Assembly (NCBI RefSeq): GCF_009709555.1
Contig: NZ_WJBG01000121.1
Location: 1-64,000 of the forward strand
Length of the DNA: 64,000 bases
Direction of reading: 5' to 3'
Source of the DNA: Streptomyces blattellae
GTDB taxonomy: Bacteria > Actinomycetota > Actinomycetes > Streptomycetales > Streptomycetaceae
Shown: positions 34,339 through 45,060 of the stretch, in pieces
How positions within the stretch are numbered: position 1 is the first letter of the stretch
Layout of the letters: the number at the start of each line of letters is the position of its first letter
Program-made: the position numbers and the translations under genes
The notes under the pieces: model-generated
What the model was told of the DNA's origin: nothing
Database searches by the model: none
What the model saw: only the letters and a program-made list of their open reading frames with translations

Positions 34339-34389
34339 CGCGGCCCGGCCGACCGGCCCGCGTGGGGGGGTGAGGTGTGCACCCCTAGG

Positions 34390-34421
34390 GAGTGTGACAC
34401 TTTCCGCGAAGTGTCACACTC
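34390..34421. terminator. bidirectional hairpin with 13 bp perfect stem
   Basis: GAGTGTGACACTT (34390-34402) pairs with AAGTGTCACACTC (34409-34421) around TCCGCG, between the thiolase and the convergent membrane protein gene. Confidence 0.7.
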
Positions 34422-34530
34422 CGGCCGCGCGCGGGCACCGAAGGCGGCGTCAGCCGGGCCCGCAAGCGTGACGGCAGCCGGGGCTCAGGCGGGGAAACGC
34501 AGAACAGGCCCCGGTGACCGCGGCGCCGGT

Positions 34531-36570
34531 TCAGGCGCCCGGTTTCACCAGCTCCCGCTCCTCCCCGACGGCGACCTCCTTCACCGTCCGCGCCCGCGGC
34601 CCCTGGAACACGTAGGCCAGCCCGAACCCGGCACCGACCGCCGCCGCGCCACCCACCGCGTCGAGGATCCAGTGGTTTCCGGTGACCACGATCGCCGTGA
34701 GCGTGAAGAACGGATGCAGCAGCCCCAGCCCCTTCATCCACCACCTCGGCGCGATGATCGCGATGACGAGCCCGCACCACAGGGACCACCCGAAGTGCAG
34801 CGACGGCATCGCGGCGTACTGGTTGGTGAGCGCGGTCAGGGTGCCGTAGTCCGGCTTGGAGAAGTCCTGGACGCCGTGGACGGTGTCGATGATGCCGAGG
34901 CCCGGCATCAGGCGGGGCGGGGCCAGCGGGTAGAGCCAGAAGCCGACGAGCGCCAGCAGCGTGGTGAGGCCGAGGGAGGCGCGGGCCCAGCGGTAGTCGA
35001 CCGGGCGGCGCCAGTACAGCACGGCGAGCACGCTCAGCGGGACCACGAAGTGGAAGGACGAGTAGTAGAAGTCGAAGTAGTTCCGCAGCCAGTCGACCTT
35101 GACCACGGCGTGGTTGGCCCAGTGCTCGATGTCGATGTGCATGAACCGTTCGATCGACAGGATCTGGTCGCCGTGGTGCTCGGCCGTCGCCCGGCCCGCC
35201 GAGTTGCTGCCGCCGGTCGCCGCGAGGCGGACCCGCTGGTACGCGGCGTAGGTGACGCGGATGAGCAGCAGCTCCAGGAGCAGGTTCGGGCGGGTGAGGA
35301 CGCGGCGCAGGAACGGCAGGAGGGGGATGCGCTGGAAGCGGGCCGGGACGGGTGCGGCGTACTCCGTGGGGATCGGTGCGCGGTAGTACGGGGACGTCCT
35401 CGACAGGAACGGGACGGCGGTGGCGGCGGCCAGGGCGGCGAGCAGCACCACGTTGTCGCGGAGCGTGTACAGCGCCGACATGTTCGGCAGCACCATCTTC
35501 GCCGGGAGGGTCATGATGATGACCACGGCGACCGGCCAGACGTAGCGGTCGGAGGCGCGCTTGCCGGCCCGGCCGACGATCGCGAGGAGGACCCACAGGA
35601 GCTGGTGCTGCCAGGTGGTCGGGGAGACCGCGATCGCCGTGCAGCCGGTGACCGCGACCGCGAGGAGCAGCTGGCCGTCGCGGGCGTAGCGGACCGCCCG
35701 GCGCAGGCCGAGGACGACGACCGCCGCGCCGAGGGCGAAGTACAGGCCGATCTCCAGCGGACCGGACAGCCCCAGCCGCAGCAGCGCGCCGTGCAGGGAC
35801 TGGTTGGCGAGGTCGTCGGCCGGGCCGCCGAGGCCGACGCCCGCCATGTGGTGCACCCAGTAGGTGTACGAGTCGTGCGGCATCGCGGCCCACGCGAGCG
35901 CCGTGCACGCGGCGAACGTGGCCCCCGTGGACAGGGCGGCCCGGCGCCGGCCGGTGAACCACAGCAGCGGCGTGAACAGCAGCACCGTCGGCTGGAGCGC
36001 GGCGGCGACGCCGATCAGGACGCCGCCGGCGCGCTCGCCGCGGACGGTGAAGCAGCCGGCCAGGACGAGCAGGACGGGGATGATGCCGGTCTGGCCGAGC
36101 CAGAAGGCGTTGCGCACCGGCAGCGAGAGCATCAGCAGGCTGATCGCGACGGGCGCGGCCAGGATGGAGGCCCGCCAGGTCACCGGTTTCGGCAGGGCGC
36201 CGGCCACGACCAGGCCGAGCGCGACGACGAGCAGCAGCGTGCCGAAGGTCCAGCCCCAGCCGAGCGCCTGTTCGGCCGAACGGGTGAGTGGCTTGAGGAC
36301 GAGGCCGACGACGGGGGTGCCGGTGAACTGCGTCGAGTCGTACAGCGAGTCCTTCACCCGCAGGACACCGTTGTCGCCGACCCAGGTCTCCAGGTTCGTC
36401 AGCCGCTCACCGCGCGGAGTGCTGAGGACGACGGCCACCTGCCGTACGGCGAGGATCGCGGCGACCAGCCACAAGCCCAGGCGGGCCGCGCGCAGGCGTG
36501 CCCTGGCCGTACCGACGGCTGTCGCTCCGAACGCACCCGCCGGTCTCCCGCTGTGTTCCGCATTCGCCAC
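34531..36570 (-). CDS. bifunctional GT87-like / PAP2 membrane protein
   Basis: Integral membrane protein of about 679 residues. The N-terminal ~400 residues are many helices with NAFWLGQTGIIPVLLVLAG, AALQPTVLLFTPLLWFTG and SPTTWQHQLLWVLLAIVG, as in the DUF2029/GT87 lipid-linked mannosyltransferase group. The C-terminal ~230 residues have PAP2 features: an upstream YLAPPR-like segment (LYPLAPPRLMPGLG), MPSLHFGWSLWCG (PSxH) and VVTGNHWILDAVGGAAA (N-H-x4-D). It could transfer mannose from polyprenyl phosphate and process the phosphate carrier or inositol phospholipid. GTG 36570 with GGGAGG upstream is taken as start; the longer frame to 36684 is charged and lacks a ribosome site. Confidence 0.85.
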   Translation of the reverse strand: MANAEHSGRPAGAFGATAVGTARARLRAARLGLWLVAAILAVRQVAVVLSTPRGERLTNLETWVGDNGVLRVKDSLYDSTQFTGTPVVGLVLKPLTRSAEQALGWGWTFGTLLLVVALGLVVAGALPKPVTWRASILAAPVAISLLMLSLPVRNAFWLGQTGIIPVLLVLAGCFTVRGERAGGVLIGVAAALQPTVLLFTPLLWFTGRRRAALSTGATFAACTALAWAAMPHDSYTYWVHHMAGVGLGGPADDLANQSLHGALLRLGLSGPLEIGLYFALGAAVVVLGLRRAVRYARDGQLLLAVAVTGCTAIAVSPTTWQHQLLWVLLAIVGRAGKRASDRYVWPVAVVIIMTLPAKMVLPNMSALYTLRDNVVLLAALAAATAVPFLSRTSPYYRAPIPTEYAAPVPARFQRIPLLPFLRRVLTRPNLLLELLLIRVTYAAYQRVRLAATGGSNSAGRATAEHHGDQILSIERFMHIDIEHWANHAVVKVDWLRNYFDFYYSSFHFVVPLSVLAVLYWRRPVDYRWARASLGLTTLLALVGFWLYPLAPPRLMPGLGIIDTVHGVQDFSKPDYGTLTALTNQYAAMPSLHFGWSLWCGLVIAIIAPRWWMKGLGLLHPFFTLTAIVVTGNHWILDAVGGAAAVGAGFGLAYVFQGPRARTVKEVAVGEERELVKPGA

Positions 36571-36882
36571 GCCTCGTCGGCCTCCCGCCCCGTCCGCCCC
36601 ACGCGTCTCACGTGTGAGGTCCCTTTGCGAACCCTGTGGGGCTCGCACCGCCCCGGAGAAGGACGCAGGCCATCCCGGCTTCACCTGACGTCCCTTTCTT
36701 CTTTTGTTTGGAAGACGATAGTGCGGGGGAGGTGAGGTTGCCTCCGCGGGGCGCGAGATGGATCACACTACGACCGGTTCGTCGCACAAAGAAGGCCGAT
36801 CGGCTGAAACGCTCCCACGGGGTCACACTGGCAGGGAGCCCGCTTACGGCGACCTTGGTCTGAGAACGGAAGGCAGCAGGCG

Positions 36883-37554
36883 ATGAGCGACTCGCAGCTC
36901 TGGGACGACGTCGACTTCTACTTCTCCGCCCACCTCGCACCGGACGACGAGGCCCTGCACGCGGCCCTGCGCGACAGCGAGGCCGCCGAGCTTCCGCATG
37001 TCAACGTCACGGCACCGCAGGGCAAGCTGCTCCAGCTCCTCGCCGAGATCCAGGGCGCCCGGCACATCCTGGAGATCGGCACCCTCGGCGGCTACAGCAC
37101 CATCTGGCTGGCCCGCGCGCTTCCCTCCGACGGCCGCCTGGTCTCCCTGGAGTACAGCCCCAGGCACGCCGAGGTCGCCACCCGCAACATCGCCCGCGCC
37201 GGGCTCGACAAGCTCGTCGAGGTGCGGGTCGGCCCGGCCCTGGAGTCGCTGCCCCACCTCGCCGACGAGAACCCGGCCCCCTTCGACCTGGTCTTCATCG
37301 ACGCCGACAAGGCGAACAACGCGGGTTACGTGGAGTGGGCGCTCAAGCTCACCCGCGCGGGCAGCCTGATCATCGTCGACAACGTCGTCCGGGGCGGCCG
37401 GGTCGCCGACGCCGACGACACCTCCCCGGACATCCGCGGCACGCGCGCCGCCCTCGAACTCATCAGCTCCCACCCCAGGCTCAGCGGCACCGCGATCCAG
37501 ACGGTCGGCAGCAAGGGCTACGACGGTTTCGCGCTGGTACGCGTGCTCGCGTAG
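36883..37554 (+). CDS. O-methyltransferase, caffeoyl-CoA OMT-like
   Basis: Protein of 223 residues. HILEIGTLGGYSTIWLARAL is motif I, LVSLEYSPRHAEVATRNIAR the ribose-binding acidic strand, FDLVFIDADKANNAGYVEWA the metal-binding DxDKxxN segment, and SLIIVDNVVRGGRV the second metal site, so a divalent-cation-dependent catechol-type O-methyltransferase is indicated. The acceptor is unknown. ATG 36883 follows GGAAGGCAGCAGGCG. It stands alone, divergent from the GT87/PAP2 gene. Confidence 0.9.
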   Translation: MSDSQLWDDVDFYFSAHLAPDDEALHAALRDSEAAELPHVNVTAPQGKLLQLLAEIQGARHILEIGTLGGYSTIWLARALPSDGRLVSLEYSPRHAEVATRNIARAGLDKLVEVRVGPALESLPHLADENPAPFDLVFIDADKANNAGYVEWALKLTRAGSLIIVDNVVRGGRVADADDTSPDIRGTRAALELISSHPRLSGTAIQTVGSKGYDGFALVRVLA

Positions 37555-37562
37555 GGCCTGTC

Positions 37563-37612
37563 CGGTACGGGCACCGGCACCGGCACCGGCACGGGCACCG
37601 GCACCGGCACTC
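37563..37612. repeat. GGCACC hexamer repeat
   Basis: About eight tandem GGCACC/GGCACG units fill the short gap between the methyltransferase stop and the convergent FHA gene stop. Confidence 0.85.
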
Positions 37613-38003
37613 AAACCTCGTGATAAAAGCCGACGTTGACGCTGCGCGGGCCGGTGCGGTCCACGATGACTATCTCGCCGCTGCCGCCCCTCGGCAGCGG
37701 CACGGTCCCGCCGTAGACCAGCGGCTGCGCCTGCCCGTCGGCCGTCAGCCGCACCTCGGAGGACGGTTCGGGCAGGGAGCCGCGCAGCCAGGTCACCTGC
37801 CAGGTGCCGTCCGGTCCGCACAGGAACTCCAGGTGGACCCGGGAGACGAACAGCCAGTCCTGTGGCGTCGACAGCCTGCACACCGACTTGTCCCGGCCCA
37901 CCCGCAGCACGGTGCCCGGGTCACTGGGCGCGTCGGCCATGAGCATGCCGGCCGTGGCGCCCGCGTCCGCCGCGGCGACGGCGGCCATGGTGAGTTCGAG
38001 CAC
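37611..38003 (-). CDS. FHA-domain-like protein
   Basis: Small protein of 130 residues with the core of a forkhead-associated fold: VLRVGRDKSVCRLSTPQDWL and FVSRVHLEFLCGP match the conserved G-R..S and S-R-x-H positions, followed by strands WQVTWLRGS, VPLPRGGSGEIVIVDRTG. FHA domains bind phosphothreonine. The N-terminus (LELTMAAVAAADAGATA) is short, so the fold may be minimal. GTG 38003 is 5 bp after AAGGAG and is chosen; the longer frame to 38075 would translate the two operator-like palindromes. Regulation is probably through those palindromes (38024-38053). Confidence 0.72.
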   Translation of the reverse strand: MLELTMAAVAAADAGATAGMLMADAPSDPGTVLRVGRDKSVCRLSTPQDWLFVSRVHLEFLCGPDGTWQVTWLRGSLPEPSSEVRLTADGQAQPLVYGGTVPLPRGGSGEIVIVDRTGPRSVNVGFYHEV

Positions 38004-38023
38004 GTGCGCTCCTTCGAAGTGTG

Positions 38024-38053
38024 CTTGCCGGGCAAGTGCCCTTGCCGGGCAAG
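38024..38053. promoter_or_regulatory. two tandem CTTGCCGGGCAAG palindromes
   Basis: The 13 bp perfect palindrome CTTGCCGGGCAAG occurs at 38024-38036 and again at 38041-38053, centres 17 bp apart, 21 bp upstream of the FHA gene start. Repeated symmetrical sites in a promoter are typical of a cooperative dimeric repressor or activator. Confidence 0.6.
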
Positions 38054-38116
38054 CGTCCTTATGTAGCCGCCGCATGATAAATCGCCCGACCCCACCGCGT
38101 CCGGCACAATGGACTC

Positions 38117-38545
38117 ATGACCGAGCGAAAGCCACCGGGTGTGCCGTTCGAGTCCTGGGTCGACAAGCAGATCCGCGACGCCGAGAGGCGCGGAGAGTTC
38201 GCCCGATTGTCGGGTGCCGGCCAGCCGTTGCCGCCGGGCTCCGACACCACGTATGACGAACTGTGGTGGATCAAGGAGAAGTTGGCCCGCGAGGGCCTGT
38301 CGGTGCTGCCGCCGTCACTCGCGCTGCGCAAGGAGGCGGAGGACGCGCTCGTGGCGGCGTACGCGGCACCGTCGGAACGGATCGTCCGGAAGATCGTCAC
38401 GGAGATCAACGTCAAGATCCGCGAGATGATGTTCAAGCCGCCGCCCGGCCCCCCGCTCGGGATGAAGCCGTACGACGTCGAGGACGTCGTACGGCAGTGG
38501 CGGGAGCGCCGGCCGGCGGATGGCCCAGTCGACTCAGATGCGTAG
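38117..38545 (+). CDS. DUF1992 (DnaJ-C28-like) protein
   Basis: Protein of 142 residues. The conserved blocks of DUF1992 are visible: PFESWVDKQIRDAERRGEFA, LSGAGQPLPPGSDTTYDELW, WIKEKLAREGLSVLPPSLAL and VVRQWRERRP near the C-terminus. These proteins are widespread and of unknown function, with a fold related to a DnaJ homologue subfamily without its J domain. No signal or membrane segment. ATG 38117; its 3' end overlaps the convergent gene below by 12 bp. Confidence 0.88.
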   Translation: MTERKPPGVPFESWVDKQIRDAERRGEFARLSGAGQPLPPGSDTTYDELWWIKEKLAREGLSVLPPSLALRKEAEDALVAAYAAPSERIVRKIVTEINVKIREMMFKPPPGPPLGMKPYDVEDVVRQWRERRPADGPVDSDA

Positions 38546-38851
38546 CAGCCGTTCCGCGAGTTCGCGGTAGTCCCGCAGCGCCAGGCGGAGTTGTTCCGTG
38601 TCCGCGGTTGCCGCGGTTGCCGTGGGCTGGGCCTCCTCGGTGGACTGCCAGGTCCGGCGCAGGGTGCGTCGGCGCTGGGTCAGGGAGTCGGTGACGCGGC
38701 CGGTGATCTCCTCGACCACCCGGTCGACCTCCTCCACGGAGGCCCGGGGGCCGTCGACGAATCCGGAGACCGCGTGCTGAAGCCGCTCCGTGAGCTTGTC
38801 GCTCTCTTCGTGCGGGAGGAGCGGGGGTGTCGCTTCCGGCATGTTCTTCAC
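38534..38851 (-). CDS. small helical protein, unknown
   Basis: Protein of 105 residues, highly charged and helical (TERLQHAVSGFVDGPRASVE, EVDRVVEEITGRVTDSLTQR, LRLALRDYRELAERLLRI). No recognised family; close homologues are typical of Streptomyces and travel with the upstream gene. It begins 4 bp after the stop of a frameshifted membrane-protein gene, so the two form an operon. It may act with that protein on the cytoplasmic side. Function not deducible. Confidence 0.75.
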   Translation of the reverse strand: MKNMPEATPPLLPHEESDKLTERLQHAVSGFVDGPRASVEEVDRVVEEITGRVTDSLTQRRRTLRRTWQSTEEAQPTATAATADTEQLRLALRDYRELAERLLRI

Positions 38852-38855
38852 GTCC

Positions 38856-39433
38856 TCAACTCCTTTGCAGCTGGTGCGTGTCGGCCAGGTCCTCGAACAG
38901 CTTCCGGGCCTCGATCAGGGCCTCCCGCATCTCCTCCGTGCCGGCGCGGCTGTCTCCGTCGGCGCCCGTGGGGGCGTACGCGACACGGTGGACGCTCCGG
39001 TAGCCGTGCACGTGGTCCGCGTGGTGCACGGACAGCGCGGCGAGCTGGTCGTCGTAGTGCTCGCCGTCCGGGAAACCGCGGAGCGTCGCCAGCTCCGCCA
39101 GCAGCCGGTCCGCCTCGGTGACCGCCCCGCGCGGGGATTCGACGAAGTGCTCCTGCACGGCCGTCCAGCGGGCGGCGTACTGCTCACGAGCGGCGGGCTC
39201 CAGCGGCCGCTCCCGCAGCCCACCGTGCGCTCGACCCTCCCCCAGGCCAGCTCGCGCTCGGCGGCCCGCGCGTCCCCGTCGTGCCGGGCCACGGTCCGGT
39301 CGTACTCGGGCCCGAAGCGCTTCTTCAGGTCCCTGCCGCCGAGCGAACCCCGGCCGCGCAGGGTCAGACAGACGGCCGCGCCGATGACGGCGACCGCCAC
39401 GATCACGATCAGAGCGATGATCACGCCAGACAT
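38856..39433 (-). pseudogene. frameshifted membrane-anchored protein
   Basis: Starts at ATG 39433 after GGAAGG with a single hydrophobic helix (MSGVIIALIVIVAVAVIGAA), then RDLKKRFGPEYDRTVARHDG and ERELAWGRVERTVG. At about 39218-39222, near a GGG run on the minus strand, the frame breaks: the next residues LRERPLEPAAREQYAARWTA and VQEHFVESPRGAVTEADRLL are in another frame and continue to a stop at 38856. Restoring one G would give a single 192-residue protein (membrane helix, then a conserved soluble helical part ending VHHADHVHGYRSVHRVAYAP). It is a real frameshift mutation or a homopolymer sequencing error. Confidence 0.75.
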
Positions 39434-39541
39434 GAATGCCTTCCGGGTTCTCGACCCACCCCGACTCTCCCTACGAGCCGGTCCCCCACCCGAGTTGCCC
39501 CAACCCCCCACCTCAAACGGCCTTCGCAAGCAACACCGACA

Positions 39542-40063
39542 ATGACCGGCATGCCCTCCTGGACCATCGCCCCCGAACCCGTCGACTCCCCCGCCGCCGC
39601 CGCGCTCTGGCGGGCGTACTACACGGAGGTCAGCGACCGCTGGTACCTCCTGCACGAGGGCCACCCCACCGACCCGGCAGAACTGGAACGCGAGATCACC
39701 GCCAGCACCGGCGAGGAACTCGCCCCACCGGGAGGCCGGTTGCTGTTGGCGCGGTACGGGGGCGAGCCCGCGGGAACGGCGGGCGTACGGCTGCTGGACG
39801 CGACGACCGCCGAGCTCAAGCGGGTCTTCGTACGGAAGGAGTTACGCGGCCAGGGCGGCGCCCCGCTCCTCGTAAGGGCGGCGGAGAACGCCGCCCGTGC
39901 CCTCGGCGCCGAACGCATGATCCTCGACACCCGCCACGACCTCGTCGAGGCCCGCGCCCTGTACACCCGCCTCGGCTACGAGGAGACCGAGCCGCACAAC
40001 GACGACGCATACGCCGAGCACTGGTTCAGCAAGAAGCTGAGGGGCCTTCCCAGTGCCGGGTGA
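39542..40063 (+). CDS. GNAT-family N-acetyltransferase
   Basis: Protein of 173 residues with GNAT motif A (LKRVFVRKELRGQGGAPLLV, the RGxGG-type acetyl-CoA pyrophosphate loop), an ARALGAERMILDTRHDLVEA segment and RALYTRLGYEETEPHND motif B. The substrate amine is unknown. ATG 39542 or 39551 (MPSWTIAPEP) are both possible; the first is kept. Located between a leftward operon and the convergent MFS gene, which ends 25 bp away. Confidence 0.87.
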   Translation: MTGMPSWTIAPEPVDSPAAAALWRAYYTEVSDRWYLLHEGHPTDPAELEREITASTGEELAPPGGRLLLARYGGEPAGTAGVRLLDATTAELKRVFVRKELRGQGGAPLLVRAAENAARALGAERMILDTRHDLVEARALYTRLGYEETEPHNDDAYAEHWFSKKLRGLPSAG

Positions 40064-40087
40064 CTCCACCTCTCACACCCGGCTCCT

Positions 40088-42190
<2,103 letters not shown>

Positions 42191-42328
42191 TTACCCTCCA
42201 TCGTGGCCGGTGTGACCGGTTATGGCCTGTTCAATCTCGGTGGAAGGCGTTATTCCGGGGCGTGTGTGGGACGTGTGGAGAAAGGGTCTGCATAATCGCT
42301 GGAGTTCGCAAGGGGAGGGAACGACAGC

Positions 42329-43312
42329 GTGGCAGAGCCGAAGGGTCACCAATGCCCGGAGTGCGGGGCGCCCAGGGGACCTGACAACACCCCGTCCTGC
42401 GCCTGCACCGAGCGCGCGGCAGAGGCCCTGCGTGATGTGCGTACGGCGGAGGCGGCAGCGGCGGAGGACTTCGATCCGCTGCGTATCCGGCCGTACGTCG
42501 AACTGGAGAGCGCGTCGGAAGGCGTGTCGGAGAGCGTGTCGGAGGGCGCGCAGGGCATCGCCGGCCCGAACCGGGGACCGGGACCGGGCCCGAACGCGGG
42601 CTCCACAATGCCGTTACCGGCCCCGCCGCCGGAGACGCCGCCACCGGCCGAACCCGGCGACGCCGATCTGAGCCTGTTCCCGGGTGACCCGGCCGACGAA
42701 CCGCCCCGCCGCCCCCGCCGCACGCTCGTGTTCGGCGTCGCGGGTGCCCTCGTCACCGTCGTCACGGCGGTGGGGCTGGCGAGCGGGCTCTTCTCGTACG
42801 ACACCCCGACCCGGGACGACGCCCTGCCGGAGGACATCAGGGCGAGCGTGCCGGGCACCACGACCAGCGCGGCATCCGAGTCACCGTCCGCGAGCGCCAC
42901 GTCCGCACAGTCGCCGTCCGCGGCACCGTCCCCGTCGCCCACCGCGAGCCGCTCCCCTTCCCCGGCCCCGACCCGCTCGAACGTCCCCCCACCGACCCCG
43001 ACCGGCGGGTCCACGCCGACGACGACCGCGCCGACAGCCAGCGCGAGCGGCTCCGCGGGCGCACCGGAAGAGGACCCGGAAGGAGAGGACCCCGTCCTGA
43101 GCCGCGGCGACGAGGGACCGGAAGTCCTCGAACTCGAACTACGGCTGACCGAACGCGACTTCTACACGAGGGAAGCCCAGGGCAAGTACAACGAGGGCGT
43201 CGAGGACGCGGTCCGCGCCTACCAACTGGCCGAGGTCATCGTCCCCCAGCAGTACGGCGTCTACGACCTCGAAACCCGGGAACGCCTGGAGTCGGAAACG
43301 GCGGAGCCGTGA
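42329..43312 (+). CDS. membrane protein with zinc-ribbon N-terminus and peptidoglycan-binding-like C-terminus
   Basis: Protein of 327 residues. An N-terminal metal knuckle (CPECGAPRGPDNTPSCAC) lies in the cytoplasm, followed by a disordered acidic region, one transmembrane helix (LVFGVAGALVTVVTAVGLASG), a long Ser/Pro/Thr-rich extracellular linker, and a C-terminal domain LSRGDEGPEVLELELRLTER, GKYNEGVEDAVRAYQLAEVI that matches the peptidoglycan-binding domain 1 helical repeat (G..V..LQ..L). It would link the cell wall to the cytoplasmic surface. GTG 42329 follows GGGGAGGG. It is divergent from the MFS gene. Function unknown. Confidence 0.82.
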   Translation: MAEPKGHQCPECGAPRGPDNTPSCACTERAAEALRDVRTAEAAAAEDFDPLRIRPYVELESASEGVSESVSEGAQGIAGPNRGPGPGPNAGSTMPLPAPPPETPPPAEPGDADLSLFPGDPADEPPRRPRRTLVFGVAGALVTVVTAVGLASGLFSYDTPTRDDALPEDIRASVPGTTTSAASESPSASATSAQSPSAAPSPSPTASRSPSPAPTRSNVPPPTPTGGSTPTTTAPTASASGSAGAPEEDPEGEDPVLSRGDEGPEVLELELRLTERDFYTREAQGKYNEGVEDAVRAYQLAEVIVPQQYGVYDLETRERLESETAEP

Positions 43313-43337
43313 ACGGGCCTGGCCCCGCAGGCAGTCG

Positions 43338-43371
43338 CACCCACCCACCCACCCACCCGCCCACCCACCCA
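43338..43371. repeat. CCCA tetramer repeat
   Basis: Tandem CACC/CCCA units (nine or so) in the gap after the peptidoglycan-binding gene. Confidence 0.85.
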
Positions 43372-43400
43372 GCCTGCGGGCAGTCGTGCCGCCTGGGGCG

Positions 43401-43440
43401 ATGGGGGTCCCCCCGCGCGAGCGAAGCCGAGAGTGGGGGA
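43401..43440 (+). repeat. ~40 bp palindromic repeat element, copy 3
   Basis: ATGGGGGTCCCCCCGCGCGA..GCCGAGAGTGGGGGA. Same element as at 12654-12694 and, inverted, 21378-21417. Confidence 0.87.
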
Positions 43441-43507
43441 GGGTGGGCGCAGGCGGCGCCCCGCACGCGCGGGCAAGCGACCCCACCCCACACCGGCCCC
43501 CACACCG

Positions 43508-43563
43508 GCACCGGGCACCGGGCACCGGGCACCGGGCACCGGGCACCGGGCACCGGGCACCCA
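43508..43563. repeat. GCACCGG heptamer repeat
   Basis: Seven perfect tandem copies of GCACCGG (43508-43556) and a diverged eighth, between the repeat element and the HAD gene. No gene is seen in 43313-43579. Confidence 0.92.
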
Positions 43564-43579
43564 GAACAACACCCGCGCC

Positions 43580-44239
43580 CTACCCGACGTACACCCGAAG
43601 CGTCCCGTCCCCCACACCCGTCACCCGCACCTGAGTAAGGTCCCGCACCACCGCGTCCGGCCCATGGAACCCGGCCCGCTCCCCGACCCCGACCACCCGC
43701 ATCCCCGCCGCCCGGCCCGCCTGTATGCCGGCCGCGGAGTCCTCGAAGACGATGCAGTCGGCCGGGGCGACGCCCAGTTCCGCGGCGCCCTTGAGGAAGC
43801 CCTCCGGGTCGGGCTTGCTGGCGCCGACGGACTCGGCGGTGATGCGCAGGTCGGGCAGGGCAAGTCCGGCGGCGGCCATCCGGGCGGTGGAGAGGGCGAC
43901 GTCGGCGGAGGTGACGAGGGCATGCGGCAGCCCCCGCAGTGAGGCCAGGAACTCCGCGGCGCCGGGGATGGCGACGACGCCGCCCGTGTCGGCGGTCTCC
44001 TCGGCGAGCATGCGCGCATTGTCGGCGTGGTTGCGCTCCACGGGCCGGTCGGGCAGCAGCAGCGCCATCGTGGCGTACCCCTGCCGGCCGTGGGCGACCT
44101 TCATGACCTCCTCCGCGTCGAGCCCGTTCCGCTCGGCCCAGCGCCGCCAGATCCGCTCGACGACGGCGTCGGAGTTGACGAGGGTGCCGTCCATGTCGAG
44201 GAGCAGGGCGCGGGCGGTGAGCACGGTCGTGGCCGTCAT
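43580..44239 (-). CDS. HAD-IA phosphatase
   Basis: Phosphatase of 219 residues. Motif 1 [13 protein letters not shown] supplies the nucleophile and acid Asp, motif 2 is [14 protein letters not shown], the Lys of motif 3 is [11 protein letters not shown] and motif 4 [19 protein letters not shown] holds the metal-binding acids. The cap domain ([24 protein letters not shown]) has the helical subclass I form, as in phosphoglycolate and sugar phosphatases. Start at ATG 44239 (MTATTVLTA); the open frame extends upstream but without a ribosome site. It is convergent with the peptidoglycan-binding gene. Confidence 0.9.
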   Translation of the reverse strand: MTATTVLTARALLLDMDGTLVNSDAVVERIWRRWAERNGLDAEEVMKVAHGRQGYATMALLLPDRPVERNHADNARMLAEETADTGGVVAIPGAAEFLASLRGLPHALVTSADVALSTARMAAAGLALPDLRITAESVGASKPDPEGFLKGAAELGVAPADCIVFEDSAAGIQAGRAAGMRVVGVGERAGFHGPDAVVRDLTQVRVTGVGDGTLRVYVG

Positions 44240-44435
44240 CGGCAACTCCAAGGCGCGGAAGGGAAGGTGGATCGGGACGAAGGAGGCAACCGGAACGAAA
44301 AAGACAAAGCGGGCCCGCCCGCCGGTCAGGGAAAACGGGCGGATCCACTTTGTTTCCCCACGGTACAAAATACGGCCGCTTCACGCCACCACCTTCGGGA
44401 AGGGTTCACCCCCCCGTTCAGCTCAGCCGGCCAGC

Positions 44436-45023
44436 TCAGCCGGTCACCGCTTCCCCGAGACTCCACGCCCCGAGCCCCAGCATCAGCAGCGCCGCGATCT
44501 TGGTGATCAGCGCCAGCGGAACCCGCTTCATGAGCGCCTTCCCACCGACGATCCCGATTCCGGCGACCGCCCACAGCGCGAGTACCGCGCCGAGCCCGAC
44601 GGAGAGGGGGTCGTCGTACTGGGCGGCGAGATTCGCCGTCATGATCTGCGTCAGATCACCGAACTCGGCGACCAGGATGAGCATGAAACCGGCCCCGGAC
44701 ACCTTCCAGAAGGACTGGTTCTCCGGCTCGCGAATCTCCGCGCCGCCATCGGCCCCAGCCCTCGCCATCAGCAACAGAACCGCCCCGCCGAGGAACAGCG
44801 CCCCGGTCAGCGCGTGCAGGATCCGCTGCGGCAGCAGGGTCAGCACACTGCCCGCCGCGACGGCCAGCACGACATGCAGCGCGAACGCGGCGGCGACGCC
44901 GACGAAGACGTACGAGGCACGGTAGCGGGTGCCGAGGACGAGGCCGGCGAGTGCGGTCTTGTCCGGCAGTTCGGCGAGGAAGACGACGCCGAACACCAGG
45001 GCGAGGACGGTGAAGCTGATCAA
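44436..45023 (-). CDS. TMEM165/GDT1-family Mn2+/Ca2+ exporter-like protein
   Basis: Membrane protein of 195 residues with six helices and the two family consensus motifs, ExxxD(K/R)(S/T): VVFLAELPDKTALAGLVLGT in the first half and LILVAEFGDLTQIMTANLAA in the second. GDT1 proteins move Mn2+ or Ca2+ in exchange for protons. The start is TTG 45023, with GAGGAA 5-6 bp before; other in-frame starts are further inside the first helix. A short cysteine-rich ORF lies 38 bp upstream. A manganese (yybP-ykoY) riboswitch was considered and not found. Confidence 0.88.
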   Translation of the reverse strand: MISFTVLALVFGVVFLAELPDKTALAGLVLGTRYRASYVFVGVAAAFALHVVLAVAAGSVLTLLPQRILHALTGALFLGGAVLLLMARAGADGGAEIREPENQSFWKVSGAGFMLILVAEFGDLTQIMTANLAAQYDDPLSVGLGAVLALWAVAGIGIVGGKALMKRVPLALITKIAALLMLGLGAWSLGEAVTG

Positions 45024-45060
45024 GGTTCCTCAATCGGTCGGGGCTGCCCCGCCGAGAGTG

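Noticed and set aside
34375..36735. 786-codon plus-strand frame across the GT87/PAP2 gene
   Set aside because: Low-complexity Arg/Glu/Gln/Gly sequence without hydrophobic core; the minus frame has clear transmembrane helices and motifs.
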